64,000 nucleotides of DNA from Natrinema saccharevitans (GTDB taxonomy: Archaea > Halobacteriota > Halobacteria > Halobacteriales > Natrialbaceae). The translations under genes and the position numbers were made by a program. Within the stretch, counting starts at the first letter, position 1. Each line of letters begins with the position of its first letter. Below the pieces are notes generated by a model. That model ran no database searches. It was given only the letters and a program-made list of their open reading frames with translations, and was not told the origin of the DNA. Positions 16,838 through 26,069 of this stretch are shown here, piece after piece. Location of the stretch: assembly GCF_001953745.1 (NCBI RefSeq), contig NZ_LWLN01000001.1, forward strand, positions 2,604,001 to 2,668,000, in the 5' to 3' direction.

Positions 16838-16845
16838 TTTTAGTG
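16838..16845 (+). promoter_or_regulatory. TATA-like box for the ferredoxin gene
   Basis: TTTTAGTG (preceded by TAAAGAG) is 22-29 bases before the ATG at 16867 and favours this start over an upstream in-frame codon. Confidence 0.5.
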
Positions 16846-16866
16846 AGGTCTTGCGTATCGGGCCGT

Positions 16867-17202
16867 ATGACTGAGTACACCATCGAGTTCGTCGGGACGG
16901 GTGAGACCATCACCTGTACCGACAAAGAGACCATCCTGAGCCGGTGCCTCGAGGAGGGTATCGCCCAGGAGTACTCCTGCCGAGTGGGGATGTGTCTGGC
17001 GTGTTCGGCCGAGATCGTCGAGGGGGAGGTCACCCAGCCCGCCGCCCGCGGATTCACCGAGGAAGAGGCCGAGAACTACGCGCTGACCTGTATGGCGCGC
17101 CCGCAGTCGGACCTGAAACTCGACCGCGGAAAGTACCCGCCGAGCATCGAGGGCGACCTCGAGGCCGGGGGAGCGAGCGACGGCGCGGTCGCCGACGACT
17201 GA
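16867..17202 (+). CDS. Plant-type 2Fe-2S ferredoxin
   Basis: 111 aa. The cluster ligands are clear: YSCRVGMCLAC (Cys-x4-Cys-x2-Cys, about residues 40-47) and a fourth Cys in YALTCMARP near 79. The start TEYTIEFVGTGETITC is the usual first beta hairpin. It is shorter than the classical halophilic ferredoxin, lacking the acidic N-terminal insertion, so it belongs to the smaller paralogue group. It carries electrons in the cytoplasm; the partner is unknown. It ends four bases before the stop of the convergent rhodanese/MBL gene. Confidence 0.93.
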   Translation: MTEYTIEFVGTGETITCTDKETILSRCLEEGIAQEYSCRVGMCLACSAEIVEGEVTQPAARGFTEEEAENYALTCMARPQSDLKLDRGKYPPSIEGDLEAGGASDGAVADD

Positions 17203-17206
17203 CCGA

Positions 17207-18391
17207 TCAGTCCGCGACGGCGCAGTTGTTCGGCCCCAGTTCGAGTTCGAACGCCGTTTCCTCGTCGATCGCCTCGCGCCCGAGGTTCGCCGCCACGATG
17301 CGCTCGTGGTTGGCGGGCCGGGGCGGCAGGTCGTCCGTCGCGTGTGCGACGAACGCCGTTTCGGCTATCGAGAGCGCCTCGAGCCGGTCTCGGAGATCCT
17401 CGATCCGGGACGCGTAGGTCCCGTCCTCGCGCGGGTCGGTGCCGTCGCTGTAGTGGCCCGGCGCGATCGTCGTCTCGTCGGGGTACTCGAGGACGCGGTC
17501 CCGTAGCGTCTCGTACAACGCCTCGGCAGCGGCGGCCGCGCCCTCGTCGCCGCGTTCGAGATCCGGTCGGCCGACGCCCTCGAGAAAGAGCGTATCGCCG
17601 GTGAACAGAGTGCCGGCGTCGCCGCCCTCGAGTCGAATCGAAATCGATTCGCTCGTGTGACCGGGCGTCGCGACGACGGAGAAGGTCGCGTCGCCGACTC
17701 GCAGTTCGTCCCCACCGGCGACGGTCGCGGCGTCGAACGTCAGCCCGCGGTCGGTCGCGCCCGCGGGGAGGACGGCCGTCGCGTCGGCCTGCTTCGCGAG
17801 CGTTCGAACCCCGCTGACGTGGTCGGCGTGGACGTGGGTGTCGATCGCGTACTCGAGGGTTGCGCCCCAGTCGTCGGCGTCGGCGGCGTATCGGTCGGCG
17901 AAGGCGCGAAGCGGGTCGATCACCGCGGCTTCGCCGTCGCTGTAGATCGCGTAGGCGAGACAGCCGCTCGAGGGGCGGTCGTACTGGACGACCGTCGCGG
18001 GTGCGTCGACGGCCAGTTCGCGGGCGACGTACAGGTCCGCCCAGGCGTCCATTCCGCCGGCGAGGTTTTCCGCGTCGATACCCGCCTCCCTGAGGAGGGA
18101 AACGGCGTGGGCACTCGCCTCGCCGTGTCCACAGACCGCAAGGATCGGCTCCTCGAGGTCGGCCGCGAGGTCGGTCGCCCCGCCGGTCGCCTGTGCCTGG
18201 ATGAACTTCGCGTGCGGGATCTGGACGGCGTCGACGCCCTCGCCCGTGAGGTGCCAGCGCTCGAACTCGTCGCGGTCGCGGACGTCGAGGACGGTCAGAT
18301 CGTCGCCGGCTCGCAGCCGCTCGGCCAGCGTCTCGGGATCGATCGAGGGGGTCTCGGCGGTCGGCTCGTCGGCATCGCTCCGGTCGGCCAT
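17207..18391 (-). CDS. Rhodanese-metallo-beta-lactamase fusion (ETHE1-like persulfide dioxygenase)
   Basis: 394 aa in two parts. The rhodanese domain (about 15-120) has LDVRDRDEFERWH and an active-site loop with Cys in AVCGHGEAS near 85. The metallo-hydrolase domain (about 130-340) has THVHADHVSG near 183, a metal His in ATPGHTSES, FTGDTLF and APGHYSDG. ETHE1-type enzymes oxidise glutathione or other persulfides to sulfite; a fused rhodanese moves sulfane sulfur. The order rhodanese then MBL is reversed relative to some known fusions. Role in sulfide detoxification is a family-based inference. Confidence 0.88.
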   Translation of the reverse strand: MADRSDADEPTAETPSIDPETLAERLRAGDDLTVLDVRDRDEFERWHLTGEGVDAVQIPHAKFIQAQATGGATDLAADLEEPILAVCGHGEASAHAVSLLREAGIDAENLAGGMDAWADLYVARELAVDAPATVVQYDRPSSGCLAYAIYSDGEAAVIDPLRAFADRYAADADDWGATLEYAIDTHVHADHVSGVRTLAKQADATAVLPAGATDRGLTFDAATVAGGDELRVGDATFSVVATPGHTSESISIRLEGGDAGTLFTGDTLFLEGVGRPDLERGDEGAAAAAEALYETLRDRVLEYPDETTIAPGHYSDGTDPREDGTYASRIEDLRDRLEALSIAETAFVAHATDDLPPRPANHERIVAANLGREAIDEETAFELELGPNNCAVAD

Positions 18392-18474
18392 GGTGATCGG
18401 TACGTGATTGCCGCGGTTAAACGCGGGGCCGGATCGTCACCAACGTTCAACACGCTCCGCGGTGTCGTCGGTGT

Positions 18475-19110
18475 ATGGACGCCGACGGATTCCGTGACGC
18501 GGTCGAGGAATCGATGGCCACCGAACTCGAGCGGCTCGGCTCGTCGAAGCGCCTCGTCGCGCTGACCGACGCGGACCTGAGCGAGGAACGGGTCCTCCGG
18601 TCCGCCGCCGACAGCGAGTACACCGCCGCGAAGACCCTCGAGGGATGGGCCGACGAAGCGGACCACGACGGGGCGCGCGAGGCCTTCGCCGAGTTCGGCG
18701 AGCAAGAGCGCGACCACTACGACCGCATTGCGGACCTGCTCGAGGGGGATCACGAGTTCGAAACCGACGGGATCGATCCGATGCACGCCGAGCTTCGCTC
18801 GCTCGAGTCGACGGCGGCCCGGCTCGGCGGGCTCGCCGGGCGGGCGCTGGTCGGGGACCGGACCCACCTGCAGGTGGTGAGTTTCTTCGTCAACGAGGGC
18901 GACGAGTCGCGGGCCGACTGCTTCCGGGAGTTGCGAACCGAGACGGTCGCGCAGGGCGAGCGGGCGGCCGCGTTGCTCGCCGAGATCACCGCGGACGAGG
19001 GCGAGTGGGACGAGGCTCGAGCGGCCGCCGAGGCCGTGATCGACGCCGCGTACGGGGCGTACGCGGACTCGCTGGACGAGCTGGGACTCGATCCGAAACC
19101 GATCTGTTGA
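18475..19110 (+). CDS. Rubrerythrin-like ferritin-fold protein
   Basis: 211 aa, nearly all helical. Acidic helices contain Glu-x-x-His pairs as used for diiron sites: EQERDHYDRI near 80, and ESRADCFREL near 145 is the matching later helix with fewer obvious ligands. The first helix carries SEYTAAKTLEGWADE. Haloarchaeal relatives are annotated as rubrerythrin family, linked to peroxide handling, but no rubredoxin domain is present. Metal binding is therefore likely but not certain. It is divergent from the persulfide dioxygenase gene. Confidence 0.7.
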   Translation: MDADGFRDAVEESMATELERLGSSKRLVALTDADLSEERVLRSAADSEYTAAKTLEGWADEADHDGAREAFAEFGEQERDHYDRIADLLEGDHEFETDGIDPMHAELRSLESTAARLGGLAGRALVGDRTHLQVVSFFVNEGDESRADCFRELRTETVAQGERAAALLAEITADEGEWDEARAAAEAVIDAAYGAYADSLDELGLDPKPIC

Positions 19111-19214
19111 GGCCGCTCACGCGGACACCGCCCCCGCGGCTGCGGGCGGGCCGGCGAAGCGAAAAGACGAACCGCGGCTGGGACTCGAATCGGCGACGCA
19201 GCGCGACGGGCCGA

Positions 19215-20381
19215 TCACTCGACGAAGTCGATGTCGTTGCCCTGTGCGGGCTCGGGCTGAACCGGCTCCTCGCCGTCCGGCCGGCCGTAGATCTGGGGCG
19301 ACTGGACGCCCGTGACGACGATCATGGTGCGCATGCTGCCCTCGAGGCTCTCGTCGATGGAGGTCCCCCAGATGATGCGGGCGTCGGGGTCGATCCGGTC
19401 GTAGATCTCCTCGACGACGCCCTCGGCCTCCTCGATGGCCATGTCGTTGCCGCCGGTGACGTTGACGAGGGCGGAACTTGCACCCGAGATGTCGACGTCG
19501 AGCAGCGGGGAACGAAGCGCGGTCTTGACCGAGTCCTCGGCTTTCGCTTCGGAGTCGGCCTCGCCGAGGCCGATCATGGCGACGCCGCCCCGTTCCATGA
19601 CGGTCCGGACGTCGGCGAAGTCGAGGTTGACGAGGCCGGGCTTCGTGATGAGTTCCGTGATGCCCTTCACCGAGCGCATCAGCACCTCGTCGGAAACTTT
19701 GAACGCCTGTCGGACGGGGAGTTTGCCGACGGAATCGAGCAGGCGGTCGTTGGGGACGACGATCACGGTGTCGCTGACGTCGCGCAGGCGCTCGAGGCCG
19801 GCCTCGGCGTTCGTTCGCCGGACCTCGCCCTCCGCGGTAAAGGGTGTCGTGACGATCGAGATCGTCAGCGCGCCGGCCTCGCGGGCGGCCTTGGCGACGA
19901 CGGGGGCGGACCCGGTCCCGGTACCCCCGCCCAGTCCGGCCGTGACGAAGACCATGTCCGAGCCGTCGATGGCGTCGTAGATGTCCTGCTGGCTCTCGAG
20001 GGCGGCCTCCTCGCCGACCTGCGGGAGCGAACCGGCTCCGCGGCCGCCGGTCTTGTCCTCGCCCATGAGGATCTTGGTGTCGGCCTCGATCTCGACGAGG
20101 TGCTGGACGTCGGTGTTGGCCGCGACGAGTTTCGCGCCGTGGATCCCCTCCTCGTGCATGCGGTTGATGGTATTCCCACCGGCACCGCCACAGCCGACGA
20201 CGGTGATGTCGGTCTGGAGGTCCTGGAGAACGTCCTCGAGTTCGTCGTCGGTCATCGTGCCGGTCTGTCGGCCGTCCGACCCGGCGTCGTCGGCCGTCCC
20301 CCCGTCGTCGAGAGCCTCGTCAGGGACCGTGGCCGCCCCATCCTCGGCCTCGTCGATCGCGTCGTCGATTATAGAGTCCAT
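19215..20381 (-). CDS. ftsZ1: Cell division protein FtsZ, FtsZ1 type
   Basis: 388 aa tubulin-like GTPase. An acidic N-terminal extension (about 1-55) begins [14 protein letters not shown], as in haloarchaeal FtsZ1. Then come the nucleotide loop [11 protein letters not shown] near 62, the tubulin signature [12 protein letters not shown] near 149, and the catalytic T7 loop [11 protein letters not shown] near 250. A short Pro/Glu tail ends in NDIDFVE. FtsZ1 polymerises at mid-cell and recruits the division machinery in Haloferax, acting with FtsZ2, which is not in this window. It is a single gene with an AT-rich promoter just upstream. Confidence 0.95.
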   Translation of the reverse strand: MDSIIDDAIDEAEDGAATVPDEALDDGGTADDAGSDGRQTGTMTDDELEDVLQDLQTDITVVGCGGAGGNTINRMHEEGIHGAKLVAANTDVQHLVEIEADTKILMGEDKTGGRGAGSLPQVGEEAALESQQDIYDAIDGSDMVFVTAGLGGGTGTGSAPVVAKAAREAGALTISIVTTPFTAEGEVRRTNAEAGLERLRDVSDTVIVVPNDRLLDSVGKLPVRQAFKVSDEVLMRSVKGITELITKPGLVNLDFADVRTVMERGGVAMIGLGEADSEAKAEDSVKTALRSPLLDVDISGASSALVNVTGGNDMAIEEAEGVVEEIYDRIDPDARIIWGTSIDESLEGSMRTMIVVTGVQSPQIYGRPDGEEPVQPEPAQGNDIDFVE

Positions 20382-20406
20382 TCTTGGCCCTGTCTAAACA
20401 ATGGAG

Positions 20407-20416
20407 CATAATTACC
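20407..20416 (-). promoter_or_regulatory. TATA-like box for ftsZ1
   Basis: Minus-strand GGTAATTATG ends 26 bases before the ATG at 20381, the expected place for a haloarchaeal TATA box. Confidence 0.55.
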
Positions 20417-20539
20417 TTTCCCCTACACGTCAGCCACACGTCTGACACGGTAATAGATTCTTACGTATCGAACGCAGGATACGACGAAAGCCGCTACAGG
20501 AGGCGTATATAATCCTCTTACTGTCGAGTTTCGTTTCGG

Positions 20540-21982
20540 TCAGATCGGGAACCGTCGCGTGCGATCGGTCAGAACTCTCTCGGGACTGACCGTTTCGCCG
20601 TCGACGGTCACCGGCTCGCCGTCGGCGAGCGCGCCGAACTTCGGCCCCTCCGGAACGCCGGCTTCGCGTGCTAACTGGGGATCGAAGGCCGTCTCCTCGG
20701 CGACGACGGCCTCGTTCTCGAGCCGGACGGCGTCGAACTTCTCCTCGAGGACCGCGGCCAGCCCGTCGACGATGGCTCGCCGCGGCTCGCCCGAGTCGGC
20801 GTCGCGAGCGGCGTCGCGTTCGTCCGCTGCGTCGCTCTCACGTCCGTCCGCGCTCGCGGGAACTGCCGCCCGTGAGCCGACGCGCGTCCCGCCGTTGTCC
20901 GTCGTGAAGGCGACGGCGTGGGCCTCGACGACCGCCCGGACCCGGTCGGGGTCGATCCCCTGTGCGGTCTCGAGGAGGTCGGTCGGGAGATCGACGACGC
21001 GGATCTCGTCCGCGCGACGGTCGCCGAAGCGAACGCCGTCGGCGATCGGGCCGAGGTCGGCCTCGACCCGATCGACCAGTTCGAGCGGCCGGTCGTCGAC
21101 CTCCCGCAGCCACGTCTCGCCGACGAGCCGGCAGTCGAGGTCGGCGAGCGTCTCCTCGAGGACCGGCCACTCGCCGTCCAGCAGCGCGATCTCGGCGTCG
21201 CTTGCGTCGAACGCGCGCTCGAGGACGGCGCGGTGGGCCGTCGGGTGATCCATCGCCTCGAGGGCCCAGTCGGGGGCGACGTGGCCGATCGCCCAGTCGG
21301 TCTCGCGGACGATCCGCTCGAACCGCGGGGCGTAGTGGTTGCCGCCGAAGCCGACGATCTGTCTTCTCGGAATCGTATCGCGATTCCGACGGCTCGCGAG
21401 AGCGTCGCTCTCGCGTCGCTGGCGGTGGGGGTCGACGCCCCGAAGGTCGAGGATGGCCCGGGCGACGGCCTCGGCACCGGCTGGATCGTCCCACTGCTCG
21501 TCGCCGCTGCCGAGTTCGGCAAAGAGCGACGGACAGCCCACGTCGGTGGGGCCGTGGTGAGTCCCCTCCATGCCGACCTCGTACGCCGCCGGTGCGTACT
21601 CGTCGAAGGCCTCGAGCAGGCGGGCCAGCGCGTTCGGGGCGGCCTCGGCCAGCGTGTCCGGCTCGCCGCCGAACTCGGCGGGACCGAAGTTGCCCGTGAA
21701 ATGACCCGTCAGCAGCGGGCCGGTGTCGCCGGAGTGTCTCGAGGCGAACACGAGCAGGTCGGGGTCGCAGTCGAAGGCCTCGGCGGGGGCCTCGAGTTCG
21801 ATGTGGAGGTCGTCGAACGAGCGGAGTTCGGCCCCGTCGATCCGGTAGTACGTGCCGCCGCCGTCTTCGGCCGGCCGGGCGTCGTCCTCGCGTCGCTCCC
21901 AGTCGGCGTCCGCGCGGAGGTACTCGCAGATGTGTTCCGAAGCGCGGTCGGCGCGGCTCTCGACGATCGCGAGCGTCGTCAT
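20540..21982 (-). CDS. dtdA: D-aminoacyl-tRNA deacylase (archaeal DtdA/DTD2)
   Basis: 480 aa starting MTTLAIVESRADRASEHI. The family pattern is seen in FASRHSGDTGPLLTGHFTGNFGPAEFGG (about 92-120, split), EGTHHGPTDVG near 145, and GFGGNHYAPRF near 205. The enzyme clears D-amino acids from mischarged tRNA, with zinc bound by the His-rich motifs. Two stretches look inserted: about 190-204, coded by two perfect hairpins (21369-21414), and an Asp/Arg-rich linker near residues 370-405. The frame is open upstream but without family similarity, so the ATG at 21982 was used. Confidence 0.9.
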   Translation of the reverse strand: MTTLAIVESRADRASEHICEYLRADADWERREDDARPAEDGGGTYYRIDGAELRSFDDLHIELEAPAEAFDCDPDLLVFASRHSGDTGPLLTGHFTGNFGPAEFGGEPDTLAEAAPNALARLLEAFDEYAPAAYEVGMEGTHHGPTDVGCPSLFAELGSGDEQWDDPAGAEAVARAILDLRGVDPHRQRRESDALASRRNRDTIPRRQIVGFGGNHYAPRFERIVRETDWAIGHVAPDWALEAMDHPTAHRAVLERAFDASDAEIALLDGEWPVLEETLADLDCRLVGETWLREVDDRPLELVDRVEADLGPIADGVRFGDRRADEIRVVDLPTDLLETAQGIDPDRVRAVVEAHAVAFTTDNGGTRVGSRAAVPASADGRESDAADERDAARDADSGEPRRAIVDGLAAVLEEKFDAVRLENEAVVAEETAFDPQLAREAGVPEGPKFGALADGEPVTVDGETVSPERVLTDRTRRFPI

Positions 21983-22134
21983 ACCGTCCCGTCGGTGGGT
22001 GACCCCGTTAACCTCGCCGGTTCGGACCCGTCGGAGGGTGCGTCCCGCTCGGATCTTAAAAGTTCGCAGCAAACGCGTCCCGTAGCTTTTCGTTCGTGGG
22101 TGTCGATGGCGTGGCACACCGTGGTTGGGGAGCA

Positions 22135-24573
22135 ATGATCGACGAGTCGCCCGACGAAGCAGGGTCGGGGAACGGAAGCGACCGCGACGGGACACGGGAG
22201 GGTCGGCGTATCGCCGACCGACTCGGTATCCGCGAACTGAGCGGAGTCGTCAGCGACGTCGCCGTCGCGGTACTCGACGGCGAGGGGCGGTTCACCGCGT
22301 GGAACGACGGCGCGCGGGCGCTGCTCGGATACGACGCGGAAACGGTCGTCGGCTCGCAGTACCGCCTCCTCTTCCAGGCGGCCGAACGCGAAGCGGACGA
22401 TCCGGAGCGACTGCTCGAGGCCGCACGTTCGAACGGGAGCGTCGAGTCCGAGGGGTGGCGCGTCGCGAGCGACGGCGACCGGGTGTGGGTCCGCGAAGTA
22501 CTGGCGACGGTCGATGGCGACGACGTCGGCGTCGCAGTGGGAGCGGACGCCGAGCCGGCCGGCTACGTCTGGGTCGTCGACGACCGCACCGACGCCCGCG
22601 AGCGCGAACGGCGGCTTCGCGAGGAGAAACACGTCGCCGAACGAGTCGTCGAGGCCCAGCCGGACGTCGTCTACGCGTTCGACACCGACGGGGAGTTCAT
22701 CGAGTGGAGCGATCGAGTGCCGGACGTGACCGGCTACACCGAGTTGGAACTGCTCGAAATGAACCCCCTCGAGTTCGCCGCGCCGGACGACCGGGACCGG
22801 GTCGAGGCGGCGATCGATCGGGTCCTCGAGCGCGAGACGGCCGTCACCGTCGAAGCCGACCTCCTCACGAAAGACGGCGAGCGCATCCCCTACGAGTTCA
22901 ACAGCGCCCGCATCACCGACGACGACGGGACCGTTCTGGGTTTTACCGGCATCGGTCGCGACGTCAGCGACCGCAAGGCCCGCGAGCGCGAACTCCGCGA
23001 GGAGAAGGCCTTCACCGAGAGCGTCCTCGAGGCCCAGCCGGACATCCTCTACGCCTACGACGCCGAGGGGAACCTGATCGAGTGGAACGACCAGTTCCGG
23101 CGCATGACCGGCTACGAATCGGACGACCTCGTCGGCATGCATCCGCTCCGATTCATCGCGCCGGCTGACCGGGACCACATCGGGGCGGCGATCGATCGCA
23201 TCCTCGAGGCCGGCGAGCGCGTGACCGCCGAGGGGCGACTCCTCACCGCGGACGGCGAGCGGATCCCATACGAGTTCAACAGCGCCCGCATCACCGACGA
23301 CGACGGCACCGTCCTCGGGTTTACCGGCGTCGGCCGCGACATCAGCGACCGCAAGGCCCGCGAGCGCGAACTCGAGCGACTCGAGCGACTCAACGCGATC
23401 GTCCGGACGATCGACGAGACGATGGTCGCCGCCGAGACCCGCGACGAGATTGAGCGGGCGATCGTCGAGGCGTTCGCGGCGGCCGACGCCTACCGGTTCG
23501 CCGTCATCGGTCGGGCCGATCCCGGCGGGACGAACGGCTACGACTGGACGCCGGAGGCGGGGGCGGGGATCGACGCGACGGCCGACGCGGACCTCCTCTC
23601 GTCGTTCGTCGATCCGCCGGCCGACGCGGACGGCTCGCCGGCGCTCGAGGCGCGGGCCGTCCAGCGCTACCGGACCCTCCCGGAGAGCGTGGTTGAGGCG
23701 TGGCGAACCCACGCGGAGGCCCGCGAGTACGCGTCGGTCGCGGTCGTCCCCATCGTCGCGAGCGATCGGCCCTTCGGCGCGCTCGTGATCGGCGCCCGTG
23801 AGCCGTCGGCGTTCGCCGACCGGGAGCGGGAGGTATTACAGGAGTTCGGCGGCACCATCGGACACGCGATCAACGCGATGGCGGTCCGACGACTCCTCTA
23901 TCACGACACCGTCGTCGAACTCGAACTCGAGTCGACCGATCGCGGGGACGTCTGTATCGACCTCTCGCGGGCGGCCGGCTGCGATCTCTCGATCGACCAC
24001 GTGTTGCCGCTGACCGACGAGGTGTTCGTCTACTATCTCACCGTGTCCGGCGTCGACCCCGAAACGCTCCGGGCGGCGGCGACCGAATCGACCGCGATCA
24101 CGGAACTGCGTCTCATCGACGCCGACGACGACGAGAGCTACTGGGAGGTCGTCGTCCGGGGCTCGACGATCACCGAGCTACTCGGGGAGTACGGGGCGCG
24201 CCTCGAGTCGACGGTCGTCCGGGACGGGACGGCCGAGTTGACCGTCCAGGCCAGCCCCGACGCGGACCTCCGGGAACTCGTCGGCGCGATCACCTCGGCC
24301 TACCCCGATACCCGGCTCGTCTCGAAACGGACCGTCGAGCGGCCGGTCCGGACCCGCGGGGACTTCCGGCGAGCCGTCGAGTCGGCGCTGACCGAGAAAC
24401 AACGCCTCGCCCTCGAGACGGCCTATCACGGCGGGTACTTCGAGTGGCCGACGCGAAACAGCGACGCCTCGGAGATCGCCGATCGGCTCGGCATCGCCCG
24501 CCAGACCTTCCACCAGCACCTCCGGGTCGCACAGGCGAAACTGCTCTCGGCGTACTTCGGCGACGGGGAGTGA
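22135..24573 (+). CDS. PAS-PAS-PAS-GAF regulator with Bat-type helix-turn-helix
   Basis: 812 aa. Order: a first PAS (about 35-160, VAVLDGEGRFTAWNDGARALLGY), two nearly repeated PAS units (about 165-285 and 291-411), a GAF-like domain (about 415-590), a bacterio-opsin activator beta region (about 595-745, with ELELESTDRGDVCIDLS) and a C-terminal HTH_10 domain (LTEKQRLALETAYHGGYFEWPTR then EIADRLGIARQTFHQHL). No kinase domain is present, so it probably senses a small ligand, redox or light state and binds DNA directly. The target is unknown; the neighbour at 24648 is another regulator. An ATG 39 bases upstream is less likely. Confidence 0.85.
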   Translation: MIDESPDEAGSGNGSDRDGTREGRRIADRLGIRELSGVVSDVAVAVLDGEGRFTAWNDGARALLGYDAETVVGSQYRLLFQAAEREADDPERLLEAARSNGSVESEGWRVASDGDRVWVREVLATVDGDDVGVAVGADAEPAGYVWVVDDRTDARERERRLREEKHVAERVVEAQPDVVYAFDTDGEFIEWSDRVPDVTGYTELELLEMNPLEFAAPDDRDRVEAAIDRVLERETAVTVEADLLTKDGERIPYEFNSARITDDDGTVLGFTGIGRDVSDRKARERELREEKAFTESVLEAQPDILYAYDAEGNLIEWNDQFRRMTGYESDDLVGMHPLRFIAPADRDHIGAAIDRILEAGERVTAEGRLLTADGERIPYEFNSARITDDDGTVLGFTGVGRDISDRKARERELERLERLNAIVRTIDETMVAAETRDEIERAIVEAFAAADAYRFAVIGRADPGGTNGYDWTPEAGAGIDATADADLLSSFVDPPADADGSPALEARAVQRYRTLPESVVEAWRTHAEAREYASVAVVPIVASDRPFGALVIGAREPSAFADREREVLQEFGGTIGHAINAMAVRRLLYHDTVVELELESTDRGDVCIDLSRAAGCDLSIDHVLPLTDEVFVYYLTVSGVDPETLRAAATESTAITELRLIDADDDESYWEVVVRGSTITELLGEYGARLESTVVRDGTAELTVQASPDADLRELVGAITSAYPDTRLVSKRTVERPVRTRGDFRRAVESALTEKQRLALETAYHGGYFEWPTRNSDASEIADRLGIARQTFHQHLRVAQAKLLSAYFGDGE
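22873..23372 (+). repeat. Tandem duplication of a PAS unit inside the regulator gene
   Basis: The segment 22873-22994 recurs at 23251-23372, offset by 378 bases (126 codons), with only scattered third-position and a few other differences; both contain GAGTTCAACAGCGCCCGCAT. The similarity extends more weakly over the whole preceding 378-base unit. This is a recent in-frame duplication or a region kept alike by gene conversion. Confidence 0.85.
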
Positions 24574-24647
24574 CCCGGTGGCACCACCGAGCGATACCAG
24601 AGTATGCTGGTACAGTTCTTTCCACCGCTCGCTGTCTCTATCCCCCA

Positions 24648-25982
24648 ATGAGTTTACCCCCGGCCCTCGAGCCGACGACGACCGCGGCGGACGTCCTCGC
24701 GGACCCGCACCGGCGGGCGCTCCTCGCCGTGTTGCGCGACCGCGAGGGGCAGTCCCCAGCGGCCGCCACGGCGGTGGGACCCGCCATGCCGATCGCCGAC
24801 CTCGGGACCGAGGTCGCGGCCGTGGAACGGGGCACTCCGATCGTTCCCGACGACCACTGCGAGCGCCGCCACATCGAACTGGTTCACCGACACGTCCCGC
24901 GGCTGGTCGACCACGGTGTCCTGACACGGGACGCCGAGGGCGACGAGCCGACGGTCGCGCTCACCGCCCACCCGATCCTCGATCTCGAGTGGGTCCGTAC
25001 CCTCCTCGCCGATCCGACCGGGGACGCCATTCCGCTGGACGAGGAGACCCTAACCCGAACCCTCGAGGCGCTCCGGGAACCGCGGCGTCTGACCGTGTGT
25101 ACCGAACTCGCGAGTCGGGGCGGATCGATCGCCGTCGACGACCTCGCCGCCGGCGTCCTCGTCCGGGAGGGCGAGGCGGACCGCCCGGCCGACGCGGCCG
25201 ACCCGCAGCGGACGGCCGTGGCGACGGAACTGGCCCACAAACAGCTCCCCGCGCTCGCGGCCGCGGGGCTCGCGACCCACGACGACGAGTCGGGGCGGGC
25301 CGCGCTCGGAACCGACGCGCCACACTGGGACGTCGACTGGCTCGCCGACGGGCCGCTCGCCGAGGCCGCCGCGTTCGTTCGGTCCGACTCGACGCGACGA
25401 GCGCGACTCGAGCGCGAGCCGTCGGTCCCGGCGCGGGCGATCGCCCGGGACCCTGACGAGAGCCGGCGTGCGGGGACGGACGTCGAGAGCTGCTGGACGC
25501 TCGAGGGCGAGGCGAACGTCGCCGAGCGGGGCGACGAGATCGCCGCCGGAGCCGACCAGGAACTGTTCGTCATGGCGCCAAGCGCCGTGTTGCTCGGGAC
25601 GACCTGCCTCGAGAACATGCGGAACGCCGCCGACCGCGGGGTCGACGTCTACGCGGCGTCGCGGTCGCCCCGCGTGCGCGACACGGTTCGGTCGACGATA
25701 CCGACCGCGACGGTCTGTGAACCGCGGTTCGACTGGTTCAGTTTCCCGGTGGACGCGCCCCAGTGCGGGTACGTCCTCCTCGCGGACCGCGAGGCGGCTA
25801 TGCTCGTGACGGCCGAGAGCGGGGCGGACGACGAGGACGACGAGTCGATACGAACGGGCGCGATCACCGGCGAGGGACGCGAGAACGCGCTCGTGTCGCT
25901 CGTCCGCGCCAAGCTCGGACCGCGGCTGGATCGACTGGCGACCGCCGGCGACGAGACCGACGGGACGCCCCTGCCGATGTGA
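24648..25982 (+). CDS. Winged-helix regulator with two DUF7344-like domains and a TrmB-like C-terminal domain
   Basis: 444 aa. Two winged-helix units are visible: about 10-125 (VLADPHRRALLAVLRD, LVHRHVPRLVDHGVLTRD) and about 135-245 (ALREPRRLTVCTELASRGG, ELAHKQLPALAAAGLATHDDES). The C-terminal part (about 285-420) has DQELFVMAPSAVLLG and YVLLADREAAMLVTAESG, the layout of a TrmB/PLD-like sensor domain. Such proteins act as transcription regulators in haloarchaea; the ligand is unknown. It follows the PAS regulator by 74 bases on the same strand, so co-transcription is possible. The ATG at 24648 was chosen; the longer frame overlaps the previous gene. Confidence 0.75.
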   Translation: MSLPPALEPTTTAADVLADPHRRALLAVLRDREGQSPAAATAVGPAMPIADLGTEVAAVERGTPIVPDDHCERRHIELVHRHVPRLVDHGVLTRDAEGDEPTVALTAHPILDLEWVRTLLADPTGDAIPLDEETLTRTLEALREPRRLTVCTELASRGGSIAVDDLAAGVLVREGEADRPADAADPQRTAVATELAHKQLPALAAAGLATHDDESGRAALGTDAPHWDVDWLADGPLAEAAAFVRSDSTRRARLEREPSVPARAIARDPDESRRAGTDVESCWTLEGEANVAERGDEIAAGADQELFVMAPSAVLLGTTCLENMRNAADRGVDVYAASRSPRVRDTVRSTIPTATVCEPRFDWFSFPVDAPQCGYVLLADREAAMLVTAESGADDEDDESIRTGAITGEGRENALVSLVRAKLGPRLDRLATAGDETDGTPLPM

Positions 25983-26069
25983 CGGCGCAAACGGTTCGCC
26001 GTCCCGATGTCTCCGCTGGGTCCGCAGGACGGGTCGCGGCCGCGCGACGGTGACTCACGGTAGTTCGTC

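Noticed and set aside
19215-20381. Assigning ftsZ as FtsZ2
   Set aside because: The N-terminal extension [13 protein letters not shown] and the T7-loop context fit the FtsZ1 group better.
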